From assembly GCA_040954595.2 (NCBI GenBank), contig CM082576.2:6758001-6822000 (forward strand): a stretch of DNA of 64,000 nucleotides. The letters run 5' to 3'. The notes below the pieces were generated by a model. That model ran no database searches, had not been told where the DNA came from, and worked only from the letters and a program-made list of their open reading frames with translations. The position numbers and the translations under genes were made by a program. This document shows, one piece after another, positions 12,801 to 27,800 of the stretch (position 1 is its first letter; every line of letters starts with the position of its first letter). Source of the DNA: Balanoglossus misakiensis. Lineage: Eukaryota > Hemichordata.

Positions 12801-15800
12801 TTTATGAAATGTATTTTTCTTGACATGAAACTTTGATTGTAATGTGGGGAATTTTTCTTTCTTTTCGCTCTTGCTCAGATGTGTATGGACCCGTCAGTGG
12901 CTGCCCAGTACAGCGAACAAGTGCCACCACTCTATGTGTGTATGGACTGCAGCGAATACATCAGCAGGTAAAATAACAAACATGGATTTATACATGGCCC
13001 TGCTATCCAGCATAGTGGCAAGTCATATTTTGAATTCAATCAATGCAAAGAAGAGATTAGTTTTTAATTGTATCGTGCATTACAATCGACTGTTTCAGGG
13101 AAATCTATAAACCCATGAGAGCTGTTCTGCTGCCACAAGAGCATGTCTCCAAAGTCTGTGAAAATAAGGTGAGTGCGGTTCCTGGCATCGTCGGCATGTA
13201 ATTCCTTTTTTGGATCTAGACCTTTGAAAGTTATCGAAAAAGCTCACTTTGGACGCAACTTGCTATTTCAGCAGAATTGTACCTCGTTGGACAAACTGGC
13301 AGTGGTGACGTGCTACGACAGTGACTGCGCCAGTTACCACGGCAACAAAGCGGTGAGATACTGCCAGAACTGCCACGTGCACCAGCACGGAGAAAACAGC
13401 ACTCACGTGATCCAGGGTCTTCCGCCGGATCCATGGAATTGCCCCCTGGAAGAGCAGAGTTACATGGTGGAGAGTGTGGTCAGGTAGGCACAGATTGTAT
13501 GTCCAAAACATTTTCTACCGGGTAAACCTTTATGAGGAAGAGAGGCCTGTGTACTTGTCAAAGTATCATTTACATGCATTGGATAGTTGAACTAAATCTT
13601 TTCTTGCCATGTTGTTGGACGAGTTCAGTTGAAAGTTGCGAAAAAAAAAGGCTGAGCTGAGCTTCCTGTCTCTTTGTCACCACCAGTCTTCTGAAAGAAG
13701 CCCAGCCATTGGACGAGAGGAGGGTCTACTCCATGGGCGTGTCGCCCTCCTCCCAGTATTCAACACGCAGCAGCACTCCGCACGCGCAGCACACCATGAA
13801 CAACGAGGAGCTGGACAGCCAGGAGGAACTGGAAGGCGTCCGCATCCTCAGTCGCTATGGCGTCTGGATGTTGGTGGAGAAGTGTACGCCGGCCGAGAAC
13901 ACCCCGATGGAGGTCTTTGGTCGGATGCTCAGTATGCTCTTCCATTGGTTTGTGTCTACAGCTCGCCAGGTGGGCGGTAAGTGAAAGTATACCTCTGCAG
14001 GATTTTGATTTTTTTTTTATCAAACAGCTTGTTGAGATATTTCACTCAATGAATCCTTGGCCAGTTTTTTTCCAAAAAGAGACTTCAGAATGTACAGTTT
14101 CAGCAATGTATGAAGCCATGCTCTTTTTTCGCCTTGACAGATGACGCTGGCGTGGCTTTGGAACAGCTGAAACCAGAGTACCTGGCCAACTGGTTAATTG
14201 GACTCAGTCACAGCCATTTTGATGTGTTTGCATCCTGCCTGATTCCGCACCCACCGGAGTATGCCAAAGTGGGTGGACACTGGTAAGTGCCATTGAATAT
14301 TCCGCACACACAAGGAAGTGGTCTTTGGGAAGTGCTGTAGATCTCCCCACAGCATTGGCTAATACAGGCTGATCTTTTAAGTAGTGTACTGTATGTATTG
14401 TTCTGAATCATGTGTAAAATAATTGATCTACTGTTGTATGATTATTTCTTTTGAAATCATCACCACACAGGGAAACTCTGTCTGGCACGTTAGTTCAGCT
14501 GGACGAGGGCATCAACCGGATTTTAGCTCTGACACCGTACAATATTATAAGTTTTGAGGTGAGTGAAATCTAGAATTGGCTAATTCAGGCCATTCTTGCC
14601 TTGTCCATTCAGAATGTGCTGAATGCAGGCTCCTGAAACCAAAATTGTAGTCACCACAAAAGCAAAATGTTATGCACAGTAGTCATATTGATATTAATAT
14701 ATTTCGTTTTCTCAAAGGTATGGGATTTCATCATGCCACACTGGATGGAAGCTATCAACGCTGACACCTCAGAGGAAGACTTGCCGAAGTTACAGGACTC
14801 TCTACAGAAACTGTTGGCAATCGATCTCTGTCCGTTACCGTTCTCGACAGAGAAGATGTTTGCATTCATTACCAGGAAGTTCGAAGATACTGCTGCTGAG
14901 GAGCAAGAGCAAGGTCTGATCTGGTTGCAGGTATGGCCAAGACTTTGTGTTTGACCTTGAAATCATGTGATTTAGGTGTGAATCATCTCAGTTACAGGGG
15001 GAAATCTGATTCATAGGCATACCTTACTCATAGTTTTGGGTTAAAATGACAGGCCCTTGAGGAAGCAGAACTGCATGTACTTCTACTGATCGTTCCTGAC
15101 CAAATATTCTAACATTTTTACGATCTGATAATAATATTGATCGTCTGTCTATATCCAGATATTGTCCCAACTGGACATTGTGATTCCAGTGCAGCTGGTC
15201 CTGACCATGTTCAGCAAAGGGGTGAGCAGCATTGCAGCCATTGGACGACTCTCCTACTTTGACTACCAGAAATCCAAAGGCAGTGACAGCACCAATCCGA
15301 CCTACAAGCGCAACCAACCGGAAACGTTGAAACTCACCGGCAACGAACTCAAGGTGTCATGCTTTGTGATGATGCTGGACTTGGTTCTGAAACAGGTGAG
15401 TTTCCACTGCAAAGTCATCAAGGTATGTTGTTTGCTGATTTATTTTAGAATCGATCATTGAAGCCGTTCCCACAAATGTTTTATCTTTGCAGAGTGAACT
15501 CCAAGAACTCCCCTTTCACCAAGGTATGGAGGAGACCCTCTCCAAAGATATCATCTCCCTACTCTGCCAAATGGTGGCGGTAGACTGGCACGACGACCAC
15601 CGTTGCAACCGTGACGACCGCGTCAACTGCACGCTCTGCGAGATGTCGGCGCTGTGGTACCAGTTGGCGCTGGATCTGATCACGTACATAGCGCCCCGGG
15701 AGGAGATCAAGATTTCCGAGCTGATGGAGATCAACGAGAAGAAGCTGGAGCACAGCATCTCGGAGGCGTTGAGTTCGAAGTCGAAGAAGAAGAAGGACAA

Positions 15801-18800
15801 AGAGAAGAACAATCCGGGTCACGAGAAAAAGGAGAAGAAACCGGACAAAAAGGTCGTCCCGTCCGTGGACGATTTGTTGAACATCGAAAGCGACATCGGC
15901 ACGGAGCCCGCGGTGCCGAGTTTCGTGTCGGCGTCTCCGTCTCTCAGCTCGAAAAACGTGTCGTCCAACGACAGCATCCCCACCGCAGTGAACCAGCCAC
16001 AACAAGATCAGCCGGCGCAGAAGACGGGAACGCAAGAAAGCACAGAGGACACCGACACGGCGCACGACGAATCCAACGATTCCGACGACTCCTGGACCAC
16101 CACTCACGGTATATTCAAGTTCAAAATCAGTGAATTCCCGAAAGCCATGCAGCTACTGCATTCATTCTTGAAGGTAAGATTTAAATCTTAACATAATTTC
16201 TCTCAGATGTCAGCTGATGTTTTCTTTCGTATAAATGCAAATGTTGAATGTTCTTGTGATCTGAAGTGCATGACCCTTGCATGAAAATCAGCAATGATTT
16301 GTAGTGATGTCAAACTTGACCCCTTTTTCCTGTTTTTCTGTAGTTTTGCATGGTTTCCTCACCTCCCGCATGTACCCAGTAATGCATCCACTGAGATGTC
16401 ATATGACACTGCCAAGCAGGTCAAAGGTAGAGTTTCACATATTGAGTTGAACTTTCACAAAATCATGCCAGTTTGTAGTTTGAATTACCGGGTAGCCACT
16501 GTGTATAAACCAATTTAGCCTGTTATGTAGGTGCAATCTCCCATATCATAGAAAGATGTATGGATATGTGCCATTCAACAGGTCCCATTTGTACGCGTAT
16601 GTCACATTTCAAAATTACAGGAATTGCCGAGGTATGAGGATCCTGATATTCTGTTGCACATCGTGAGCTGTCTCAAGGTTCTGTGTCTCAACGCTGAATG
16701 TCTGCATAGAGCATCAAGGGACCACATCGGATTCCTCATATGGCTACAAGAAAATCTTCTCATCCCAAAGTAAATATTCATACATTGTTTATGTTGCTTC
16801 CTTTGATTGAAGGATAGTGCATCTGTAAGAATGAAGATCAATGTCATAATCATTAACTTTTATCTAGATGTATTGATAATGGCTTAAGTTCAACAAATAT
16901 TTTCACTATATGTGTTAAATGTGACATTTTCAGTTCCTATGTGTTACAAAAACATGCATATCATTGCTACTTTATGAGTGTGGGAAGGCTAATTACATTT
17001 TACCACTGTCTTTCTCTACAGTTTCTTGAAGCTGCTACATGCTGACATATCACACGTGGCCCAGATACTAGTCCCTCTGATATTACACTGCATGGCTCTA
17101 CCGGCTGCCACTGATGTCTTCTGGGATTTAGTCGACAAGGAGTTCAACAGTGATAACTGGCAAACCAGATTCAATGCAGGTAAACTTTGAGTCTCATCAC
17201 AATTTTTTTCCAGTCTGTGTCGTACATACCTCCTTTTTACATGCGCATGTCAATCATCATACCTGACAAATGTTCAACTTCCGTTTTTGTAACTCACAGT
17301 TGAGATAGTCACAGTGCTGTCCAGATTTGTTGAGAAGAAGATGTTTGCCAACAATGCCCTGATCATGTCATCCCTGGCCCACGCATTCTGTTACCTGATA
17401 AGTTCGGTGGACGATCTGTGTCCGTCCGTCTCTGCCAAAGCTGTGCTGATGCTGGAGAGCATACGTCGTAAATCCTTGAAAGTAAGTCGGTCAGTTGTGT
17501 TGGATATCAGTTGGTGGCGAGAGCAGTCTCCGTCATTTCAAGAGATGGCTCTCTGAAATTCATCACATGTACCAGTTTACCAGCTGATTATTCTTCCCAC
17601 CTTCCGTTCATTACGTTCATATTCAACAGCTGTATTCCCTTGACCAGTTTACCAGCTGATTTCTCATTTCATCACATTTGCTGAATTTTCATTGGTTATT
17701 TCATAGCCAATGAGAATTCAGCTTTCTGACAGTCAGTCTCCACAGAGGGATTCACTGATCCATTGGTGAAGTAAGTGTTGTGTACTGCAGAATCACCTTC
17801 ATGAATTTAACACCTGGCTGTTTCATCTGCAGGCCTTGGTATCGAGTCTGGAATTCCAGTGGGACTCCGTGATTGATGATCGGCCGATGATTCTACACCA
17901 CATCAGCCTTCTCCATCACTTTGTCCCGGAAATCCATGCGTTGTCTTGGGAGTTCTTCATGAACAGGCTGGACACTGTGTCCCTGGAAGCACAGGTCGAT
18001 CTGGAGCAGAATAAGGAATTTCCCTTTCCTGTTGGTGAGTGGATTGCTTGTTTGGATGACAGTGTTGATTTTAGACGTGATCTGTTTATTCCACAAAGCT
18101 AGACCACACTAATATATTTTTGTCAGTTATATCAATTAAATGCCACACTCAGCGAGAATTAAGATGACTTTTCCACCAAGATACAATGGGTGCACGAAAA
18201 AGAACAATGTTCTTGTAGCTATATTATCTGAGAACCCAGTTGATGCAAAGTGACATTTGACACGGCCACAAATCTGACAAAATTTGTTCTACATGCTAAT
18301 CAGCACAGAGTGCAACAAAACAATGGCAAGCAAGGGGGAAATGTGATAGTACTGTTAGCTTCAATCTTCAGACGACACTAACTATATATGCATGACGTCC
18401 CAACATGCTGTCAGTATATAGTGAAAGAAGGATACACATTACAAATTTTTTACTGTTACAGACATGAGCCGTTCTAATGCCGGACTGATGGATCGCAGCG
18501 AGGCGTTCATGCGGAAGTTGAACCGGGCCCGCTTCGCTCGTTCCCGTTCAGAGAGCATCCGATCGCTGAGCAACACCGCCACAATGAGGCACCAGGGAAG
18601 TCCCAACCAGAGGGATTACAAGAGAACAGTCTCTATGCCAAGCAACATGATGACCAAGAGAATCCACAGACAATCTGGTAGTCATCACAATAAAGTTTTG
18701 TTTGCGTTTTAGTAGTATTGTTTTGTTTTGCACTTAAATTTCAGTGTTTACATTTTTTTTCCAAACTCTGTCAATAGCATTAGTTCCATTGAAGTGCAAA

Positions 18801-21800
18801 TGTACACAGTCTACAGTTTTGCAGAATCCGTTGCTTGAGGGCGCTCTTCATGACCCGCCAGGCAGTAAAGCCTAAAGCCAATTCCCTTTGATGTTGACAG
18901 GTGAAAAGTCCACGTACAGCCGGCAAGTGTCCGCTCCAGCCATGCATGTGTCGTGTCTCGCTGACATGATATTTGCCGACGGCAACTTGAAGGGCATGGA
19001 GGAGGAGCACTGGTATCCGGAGGTTCCCATGGAGATTGATTTGTCATCTCTGGATAAAGAGACAGTGCATCAGTTGATTTTTCTGATGATGAAGGTTAGT
19101 TATTTTGGTAAATTTAGTTGTTCTGTAAAAAATAACTTGTCTTTACTTGTACTTAACACTTTCCTTGTTCCTGTTGTCAACAGGACAAAAAAATGTTCTC
19201 AACATGTAACTGTATTTTGGGACACTACTGTCATGTCAGCCAATAAATTTTCAGACCACAGGGTTTTTTCTGTCGCTTTGTAAGTGATCACTTTGGAAAA
19301 AACAACAATAAAGAAATGTTCATTTTATCATCACTTCCATGTCCAGTTTATGACGAAGACCGACATTGAAGACAGTCAAGATGAAAGATTTGCTGGTAAA
19401 GCCATGGTGAGTCATCCTAGAATAAATGTAGTTCTGAAATTTCATAGTTTAGAAGAATGGTATATAATTGGTCAGGAGGAAAACTAGAGTCGTGTTTAAT
19501 CCGTACTGGGATTTTCAGTGAATTTTGCTGTTCTCGACATTAATAGATTTGGCAAGGATGCCTAGTGTAAACCATGACAACTTTTTCTTATCACAGACCA
19601 CTGTTCTGAGACATCTCATGGTGTTGCTAGGATACAACCAGTACGAGAAAGCATTTACCCTGTCTCCCCATCAACTGCGACAGTCAGCTGCTTTCTACGC
19701 AGTCATCACAGGACTTCCAAAGGTATGGAGTACCAGTACAAAAAGAGAGAGAAGAGATTATAGTATGGGCCATGTTGATCAATTACATTTTGCCATATCA
19801 TATTCGCTTCCTGTTATTTTGAAGTATCATTTCACTGTGAGGAATGTTGCCCAGATCAATATGTTTGAGTAATTTTCGGATTAGTGTGAGATCATATAGA
19901 AATATGAATGATACAAAAGTATTGGATCATAATATGAGAGAAAGCCAATTTCATCTCTAGTTACATTTTTTAAATTCTACTTTTGTATTTCAGGTGCTGG
20001 ACCATAATATAAAACTTGGAACACAGTTGATGGTGCTGACGTTAGATTTGTTGAAATACTGTCCCTCCCCTCAGAAATCCCCCCATGATTTCCAACCGGT
20101 GGATTATACCTTGTGGTACTTAGAGCCACACACAAGACAATCTTGGCTGCTTAGCCTCTTAGTCATTCTCTACAAGGTAAACAATTCTGTAGTTGTAACT
20201 GTGAATGTTTAATTTTGCAAGCTCTACTAATCTACTAATTTTTAAAACTTTCCCCATGGCATTAGTGTTTTGATATTCATTGTCATAATTTGCAAAACTT
20301 AAAACATTTAAAGGTTTTAATGTACGTTTTGGCTTGATTAAATGATAATTTGTCCTCAAATATTTCTTTTCAGTATCGAATTGATGTGTCAACCGTAAGC
20401 AAACAAGTACGGGACTTGGTGCGAATCACCATAAACACCATAGATGAACAAGTACACAGATGTAAACCCAAGAAGCCAGAACCACCACAGGCGGAAGATA
20501 TCTGGGGCGCCACCAGTCCCGCTTTGCCATCACAGAAAACAGGTACCATCAATATTCTGTGCTCTTAATGAAACATGTACATATTTGTCGAGATTAAATG
20601 TGACTGCTTTGTATACTTACTTAAAAGGGCTATAGCTGGTCTTATGAAGTCGCAAAATGTATTGTCTTCAGTGAGCGAGACATAAGTTGACTATTTAAAT
20701 TTCTTCCGAGATGATTCTGTTGTTTTGGAACGAAACATTTTATGTACTGGTTAGTTTTGAATTTTTTGGGGGTAATCTTTATCTTCTGTTGTTTTAGAAT
20801 GACTCAGTTGACAGATTGATTCATTAATTGATTGATTAATTGATTGATCATGAATCCTTTTAAAGAAATTTTTAATACTCTATATACTGGTACTCTGTGC
20901 CTAACTGTAAATTAATTATCAAGCATATTCTTTTTTTGACACACTTTATTTCAGATATTATTGAGGAAGAGGGATCCACTGTAGACTCAGATTCCTCACC
21001 CCAACACAGTCCAACTTCTCCTCTGCTGGAGTCAGAGAGCACTCCAATACAGCCCTCCATCATCAGTGGCACTCTCCCAACCGCCACCACCCCCAGGGAG
21101 GGGGCTCCCACCAGGAAGGACGAGTCCAGCGGCATCTTCTCCAAGATCTTCTCCAAGAGCAAAGACGACCAGAAGACCAAGTCGCTGAGCAGCAGTTGGA
21201 GCGTGGGCGACCTGCGCAAGCAGAACTCGGGCAAGATGGCCAAGAGTATTTCGTACAGTGGTCTGGGCGGCAACGGGAAAGGCGGCGGCGGACAGCTGGA
21301 GGAAGGCAGAAAACTGCATCGGTCCTCGTCCGTGGTGCAGTCGAAACACCACTGCCACGGTCTGCCCGGATCGCCCGTCATCCGGGAAGAAGACGAGGAC
21401 GAAGACGAAGAGAACGACGAGTCGGAATCGCCGAGGCCGGAGCAGCCGCTTCTGATGAACGCGGACGACCCCACGCCTCTGGTCAGCATCGACGATTTGA
21501 CCAGAGATCTGCTGCGGTCATCGCAGCTGACCAATCACAGCGCAGATTTCATCGTCGGAGCGGAAGACAGCTCGGGGTCGGAGGCCGGCCAGTCCAACAG
21601 TCCTCCCCAAGAAGTGACCACCCCCCATCCACAGCCGCAGCATCAACAACAACAGCATGAAAGCACTCCGATCCCCAGTGACAGCATGGACGAGAAGAAG
21701 ACTCCGGAGTCGGCCAGGACGTCGGAGAGCGAGTCTGAACACCCCAAAATCCACCCCAAATTCCGCAACAAGAAGGCCCGCAAGCTGGGTCTCAGCTCGG

Positions 21801-24800
21801 TGGTTGCCCAGAAGCTGGCCCTCGGCGGTGAGAGACAGCAATCGAAGCTGGCCCTGTCCAAGAAATCGCACCGGGGCTCGCAGAAGGACAACGAGCGGGG
21901 CAAGAAAGATGGTGGCGACAGGAAGTCGAGGAGGCACAGGGGCAGGTCCAAGAGACGCACGTCCAAGACCAAGGCAAAACGTAGCAGTGTCTTCTCGGCT
22001 GTTAGACGGTTCCACGATGATAAAAATGTGGTCATGGCAAACAGGTCAGTAATTTTGTGTTTTTCAACAGAAAATTCATATGTTGAGGAGATGAAACTGT
22101 ACTAACTATAATGAGCAAAAAATTTAACTATTCAACATGAAAAAAATCCAAACTGATCATTAATAGTGATACATGTACTACCACTAGTTCGTGGAAGTTG
22201 ACTAATATGTCTCCATGTATTTTGCATTGACTAGGTGTTCAGAATGTGGTGCCTGTCTGGAAGAGTACGATGAAGACACTATATCGCTGGCCATAGTGGT
22301 CCTATCTACATTCACGCACAGAGATCCAGCACAGGCAGCGTCTTTGCTGATGGATATGTTCACAGTTGTTGGAAGGTGAGCTTCTCTGATGAATGAAAAA
22401 AAAAAACATTTGTAGGAATGTGTGCAGTGTTGTAGATACGTTCTTATGGTCGATACACCTGACGAAAATGTATTTATGCAAGGACTTTCTTCCATTTTGT
22501 GTCAACATCATTTATCAGTGCTTGAAATCAATACCTTACTCCCAAAATTCTGTATGCTAGCAATGAATGAAAGTTTTAGGGGATAGGGGTATAGTGTTGA
22601 GTGTGAACTACCAAGAACTGATTAATGCGTTCTCTTGCAGAGTTGCTGGCTCCACCTTGTATCCATGGCAGACTGATAGGTGAGTAAAAGTTGATAAGGT
22701 TGCTTAGGATACCATGACCACTCACACTGTAGTGAGGACCATTCCATCACCAGTGGTTTCCCCATGTGACAATCACTTCCATTCATGTCTCCACAGCCTG
22801 ACAAACACCCCAGCAAGCTCCATCACTGTAGCCAGGCAGTTTTTACGGTGTACTTTGCATCAGCTAGCTCCGCTTGGTATATTTCCACAGCTGTTTCAGA
22901 CCAGACTGGACGGTAAGTTCAAGAAATTGGCACTGGTGTCCTACAACTAGCTTTCTTTAATGAAAATAATTTCATTCTTTTCTTTTTTTGTTCTGATCCA
23001 AGCCTTTTGTAAACTGTGACATTGATTTTCAGACGTTGATTACTTTTCAGATCCTTACTTCATGAAGACTGTAGCAGCATCGTTGACAGATTTCAATGAG
23101 CTGAATCCGACCGCTCCAATCACTTACCTTTTAGAGGTGAGTGTTTGTCAATGTAGAAATGAACTTTTTATGGAAATTCTCGGGCAGGGAAGATTTGGAC
23201 ATTATCAGAGATGAAGTTTAGCTCAGAAAAGGATTGATAAGTCAGTGTGCTGTTGTCATGACAACAATTTTTCCTCCTCTTCCAGGGTCTGAATAGCAAG
23301 AAAACTTTGCCAAATCCACAAATTTTGACCATTTTGAAGAACCTGGCTGACTACATGGAATGTGTTCCCACGGAAACAGCCCCTGTCTGGGCCAACGTCT
23401 TGCCGCTGTTCGAAACTTTCTTCAGGAAACTGTTGGGAAGCCTGCCAGATTATGTAAGTTCATATGTCTCTTCTAGGCTTGGTTAGCATAACAATCAAGG
23501 TTTTGTATTTCTATTATAATATCTAAATAAAAACCCGAAAAATAGATATAGGCTGTGTTAATTAAGTATCTGCATTTTATCACAACATCATTTAAAACTC
23601 TGAAACCAGCCTGGAACCATGTGTCACAGTCCCATTGTGTTCAGTCTTGTGGTTGGAACCCCGGTACATGAACCAAGAAATAGGGTTGAACGGGTGAAAA
23701 TTCTACAACACCTTGTGACATTCCACATCGCTCTGTTCCTTTCTCCCTCCATTTCTTTCTTGCCACAGTGTGATATGACATCCACGTTCCGCATCATCAT
23801 TTCGCTCCTGAAGACGCCCGTGTCCAAGAATCTGCAAGCCCTGTTGGATCCTGCCTCCAAGGTGCTGAGTCAGTCCATACAGAAGTGCAGGTGTAAACTG
23901 CAGCACATTCTGGACATGTGCATGACTTGTCATAGAACCTTCACCAAGGTATGGCTGGTCAATGACGTGTATGCACAGAATGGGGTCTGAGTTACAGGTC
24001 ACTGAAGTGGTCAAGATATGGCATCACAGCAACTGACCAGTGGCTCAGTAAACTAATTCAGTTGTTAAACTGTGTGTAACATGCTACAGCCTTCGTAGAG
24101 CCTGCAACAAATAGAAAATCTTTTTTTGTCTTTTTTTAAACAGGAAAGGGATAAACTATTCCTGACAAGAACAGTAGTGTTGGAACTGAGTGCAGCACTG
24201 AAATTCAAAACGTCGCTACCCGACGAAAATCTCTTGATACTAGTACAGTTTGTTTTGCTGGACGCTGGTGGCAAACTGAGTGAATCCAACATATTGGAGG
24301 AAGAGATTGGAAGCTACGACATGAAATCATTGGTCAGTACCAGAATTATGAATGTCAGAAATTTGCGTTTTTTCTAAGTTACTCCGTCCTCCTCATCATG
24401 AAGTTATCATACTGAAGAGTGTTACTCTGCCTGATGTTTGCAACAACACAGTTCTCAGCAGCAAATTTGTGTCATGTAAAAAAGTTAGCTTCCAATGGAA
24501 CTTATTATTGCTTTCAAGCATTATGCATCAGAAGTTTTACTGTCTTGTTTTGTTTTGCCTTATGATTGTCCAGGGCCCAACTGGAGCAGCAGATTGTATG
24601 AAACAGAGCTTGAATGATGCCTTGGAATTCATTGGTGACCTTCACACTCTTACCAAAGTCAAGGTAAGTTTTAACAAACTTATAGTCACCTAGTCAGATG
24701 GTTCACATATGCCCATATAAAAAGGGTGTGTCTAAGTCTTCTAATGACCATGTGGTTGGCGCAATTTTCCTTTCTAATGGCCACCACAGTCACTTAATTT

Positions 24801-27800
24801 CTCTTCAAGTACATGTAGAACTATGTCAAGGCAGAACATAAAAGTTATAATATTTTCTCTACACTTGACAGAACAATATGAGAGGAGGATCGCAGAATCT
24901 GAATGAAGACACTCTGGGTAGTCACCTCAAAGCTGGCATTGCACAGTTCATTGCATTGGAGTTCACCTACGCTAATCAACGTGACACTAGAGGCATCAAT
25001 CGCTACCTGCCGTGGTTGTATCATCCTCCGTCAGCCATGCAACAAGGGTGAGATGATGATATTGACTTCATAACAAGCATATTGAGAGTTTTGTACTATT
25101 TCATAACCCCTTTAATTATGACTTTTTATCACGATGTTTCAGTTAGCGTGGGGACTATCTTTCAACATTCACAAGATATCATGACCTTGTGAAGATTTTC
25201 ATTCAGGAGCAACTATCTGAGCAATTTAGTGATATTGATAAACAAGTTAGTTAGTTTTGTTGATAATGATGCTCAAACGCCTTTCTCAGACTGTTGGCAT
25301 TAATTACACACAGACATACCGTACACATACACACATCACAAATACCTACTCCACATCTCCAGACTCTCTACCACTTAATTGCCAGCATCTGTTGTTTCAC
25401 TTCACAGACCCAAGGAGTTCATCGACTGCATCGCCCACATCCGCATGCTCTCCTGGCTCCTGCTGGGATCCCTGATGCACACGGCCATGTTTGACGACTG
25501 CGTGGACAATGCCGGCGTCAGCTGCCAGCCCATACCCCTGGAGGCCGGTGTCCACATAGCCGATCACATGCTGGTCATTCTGACGGGATTTGCCGAGCAG
25601 TCCAAGGCGTCCGTGCTGCACATGTCATCGCTGTTCCACGCATTCATACTCTGCCAGGTAAATATTAACGTCAGTTTTGTCTCAATCCTCCTCACAAAAA
25701 ATTTGGTGTATTGTACAAATGATTTTCTGACCTTTCAATTACGTTCAATATTTTGCCTCATAGTTAGAGAGTTATTGCTTACTATGAATGGTTATGTAAA
25801 GATGCATGCAGTTTCATTCATAATATTTTCGTTATATTTTGTCAGTGTTTAATGTAATATTACAATGAAAACTCGGCTCAAAACATTTCTTGTGACCTTT
25901 GACATTGTATTTCCCTCGACAGCTGTGGACCATGTACTGTGAACAGAGTGCCTGCAGTTGCCCCGTGAACTCTGACCACCACAATGTGGCCACCTTGACC
26001 ATCATGGACTTCTGGGGACGAGTCACGCCGGGATTGTTGCAGCTTCTGTCACATTCCAAAGTGGTAAATTTTTCTGACCCTCAGGTTTTCTTCCCGACCC
26101 CCCCCCCCCCCCCCCCCCCCGACCCCTGCAGTATGTCTTGATCAGAAATTGGGGTATTCTTAGGATAGAAAATGCCACTAAGGAATTTTTTTTTAATTAG
26201 CTAACTTTTGCTGAGGATCAGTGTTCATATTGAATGTTCGCACAGGCAGTGAAGCAATGCAAACAGGGGGTACATCAGTGTTAGCAGTTACACAACTTTG
26301 CAAGTAGCCCTAGATTTCTTCTATTGATCATATCGGGTGTTTGAGGCATTCTGTCTAGAAATGGGACAGCTATTTAATCTTGACCAGTGTAAAGAAGTTC
26401 AACAGGCTCTTGAAATGAGCAACATTGTAATAGTTTTTACGATAAGAGAATGGTTTGCCCACTTCATCACACCTGTAATTGGGAAATTGTATGCTTGTTC
26501 AGCAAAGCCATGATGAAGTGGAATGCAAAGTCAGTCATGACCTCATCATCATTTCACCTGGTCATATCAAAACCAGCGCTTTTCTGTCCGCTGTCTCACA
26601 GCCCATCCAAAAATCATATCAAAATGTGAAACGTTTCTCAATTGATCAGTTTGCCCCACTGATTTCATTCACAGACCAACATCCACGAAATGAAAACACA
26701 TGAACAGAAAATGGCCACAAAAATGTGTACTCATTGGTATCACTTTGCTTCAAATAATCATTAACCATCAACTCAGCAACTTTTTTTACACTCGGCTTCT
26801 GTTTCTATTTTCATCTAACTCCTAACCTTTTCCATATTGTGTTTTGCGACTTTTTTAACTCTTACACCACTGGCATTCACAACTACTTATACTTATTTAC
26901 TCTCTGTACTCACAATGACATATTCTTGGCATGTCTTTCATTGCATTATCGCTGCTGTCTAGGAACATTCTGGAAAGGAGGTAATCTTCCTGTCTCTCTT
27001 CTCCAACCCCCACCCTCCCCCTCCCCCTCCCCCTCCCTCCCCCAACACACACACCTGTTTCATTTCGTTATCATTTTTCACCGTTACTCCATCATCATTG
27101 CCAGTGGTTAAGTGCATCCGAAATTGACTCACACCCTCTCATTTAATCATTTTTTAATTTCGTATTTAAGTTTATAGTCTGTCCACACTCTGAATCATCA
27201 TTTCATGGGTTTTTTGAGTTGTTGCCGAAGTTCACCTCAAACACCCCTATCTGCCCCCCCCCCCCCCCCCCCGTATGCTCCCCTGCACTGATCTCTATAC
27301 AGTTTGATATCAGAAGTGGAATTGTCTGAGAAAGTGGCATTTTGAAATTTTTTCCACCCAATTTGTGAGGCAGTTGTGCAGTCAGTCAGTCACCCACAAG
27401 ACACAGGAATATTGAGCAACAACAATTGACATTATCAAAACTCTGATCATGTCCTCTTTTTGTCATCCAATCGTGTCAGCACCATGACATCATTGCACAT
27501 CTTCAGCCCAAAGCATAAATATTACTCAGAGTCTCGAGCACAGATTGTGGAAAAAAAATAAGATGTTGGATATCTGTTAACTCACCTCAGTTTCCCCCTT
27601 GGCACTTGACAAGCATGCCTCTCTATATAAGGATATGTTAAATATGTTGTTGTGTATTCTTTACAGCTTGCTGAAATGGTGAATCTTCACTTCCTGGGAC
27701 TGATGGAAGCCTTAGAAGAGTGCAATTCATCGGTACTTTCTAAGGTAAGTCATATTCTGAGGCGGTGCCTTTAATAGCATTTTCAGGACATCTGAACCAG

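Noticed and set aside
15559-16107. 182-codon antisense frame and 159-codon second frame over UNC79 exon 17
   Set aside because: Shadow frames within a GC-rich, low-complexity coding exon; the sense frame matches UNC79.
21032-22035. Several long alternate frames over the large UNC79 exon
   Set aside because: Composition-driven shadows of the Ser/Pro/Lys/Arg-rich exon 20955-22044.
26095-26122. Poly-C run as a possible gene-related or assembly breakpoint feature
   Set aside because: It is in UNC79 intron 39 and flanking exons join normally, so no break in the gene is implied; its length may simply be unreliable.
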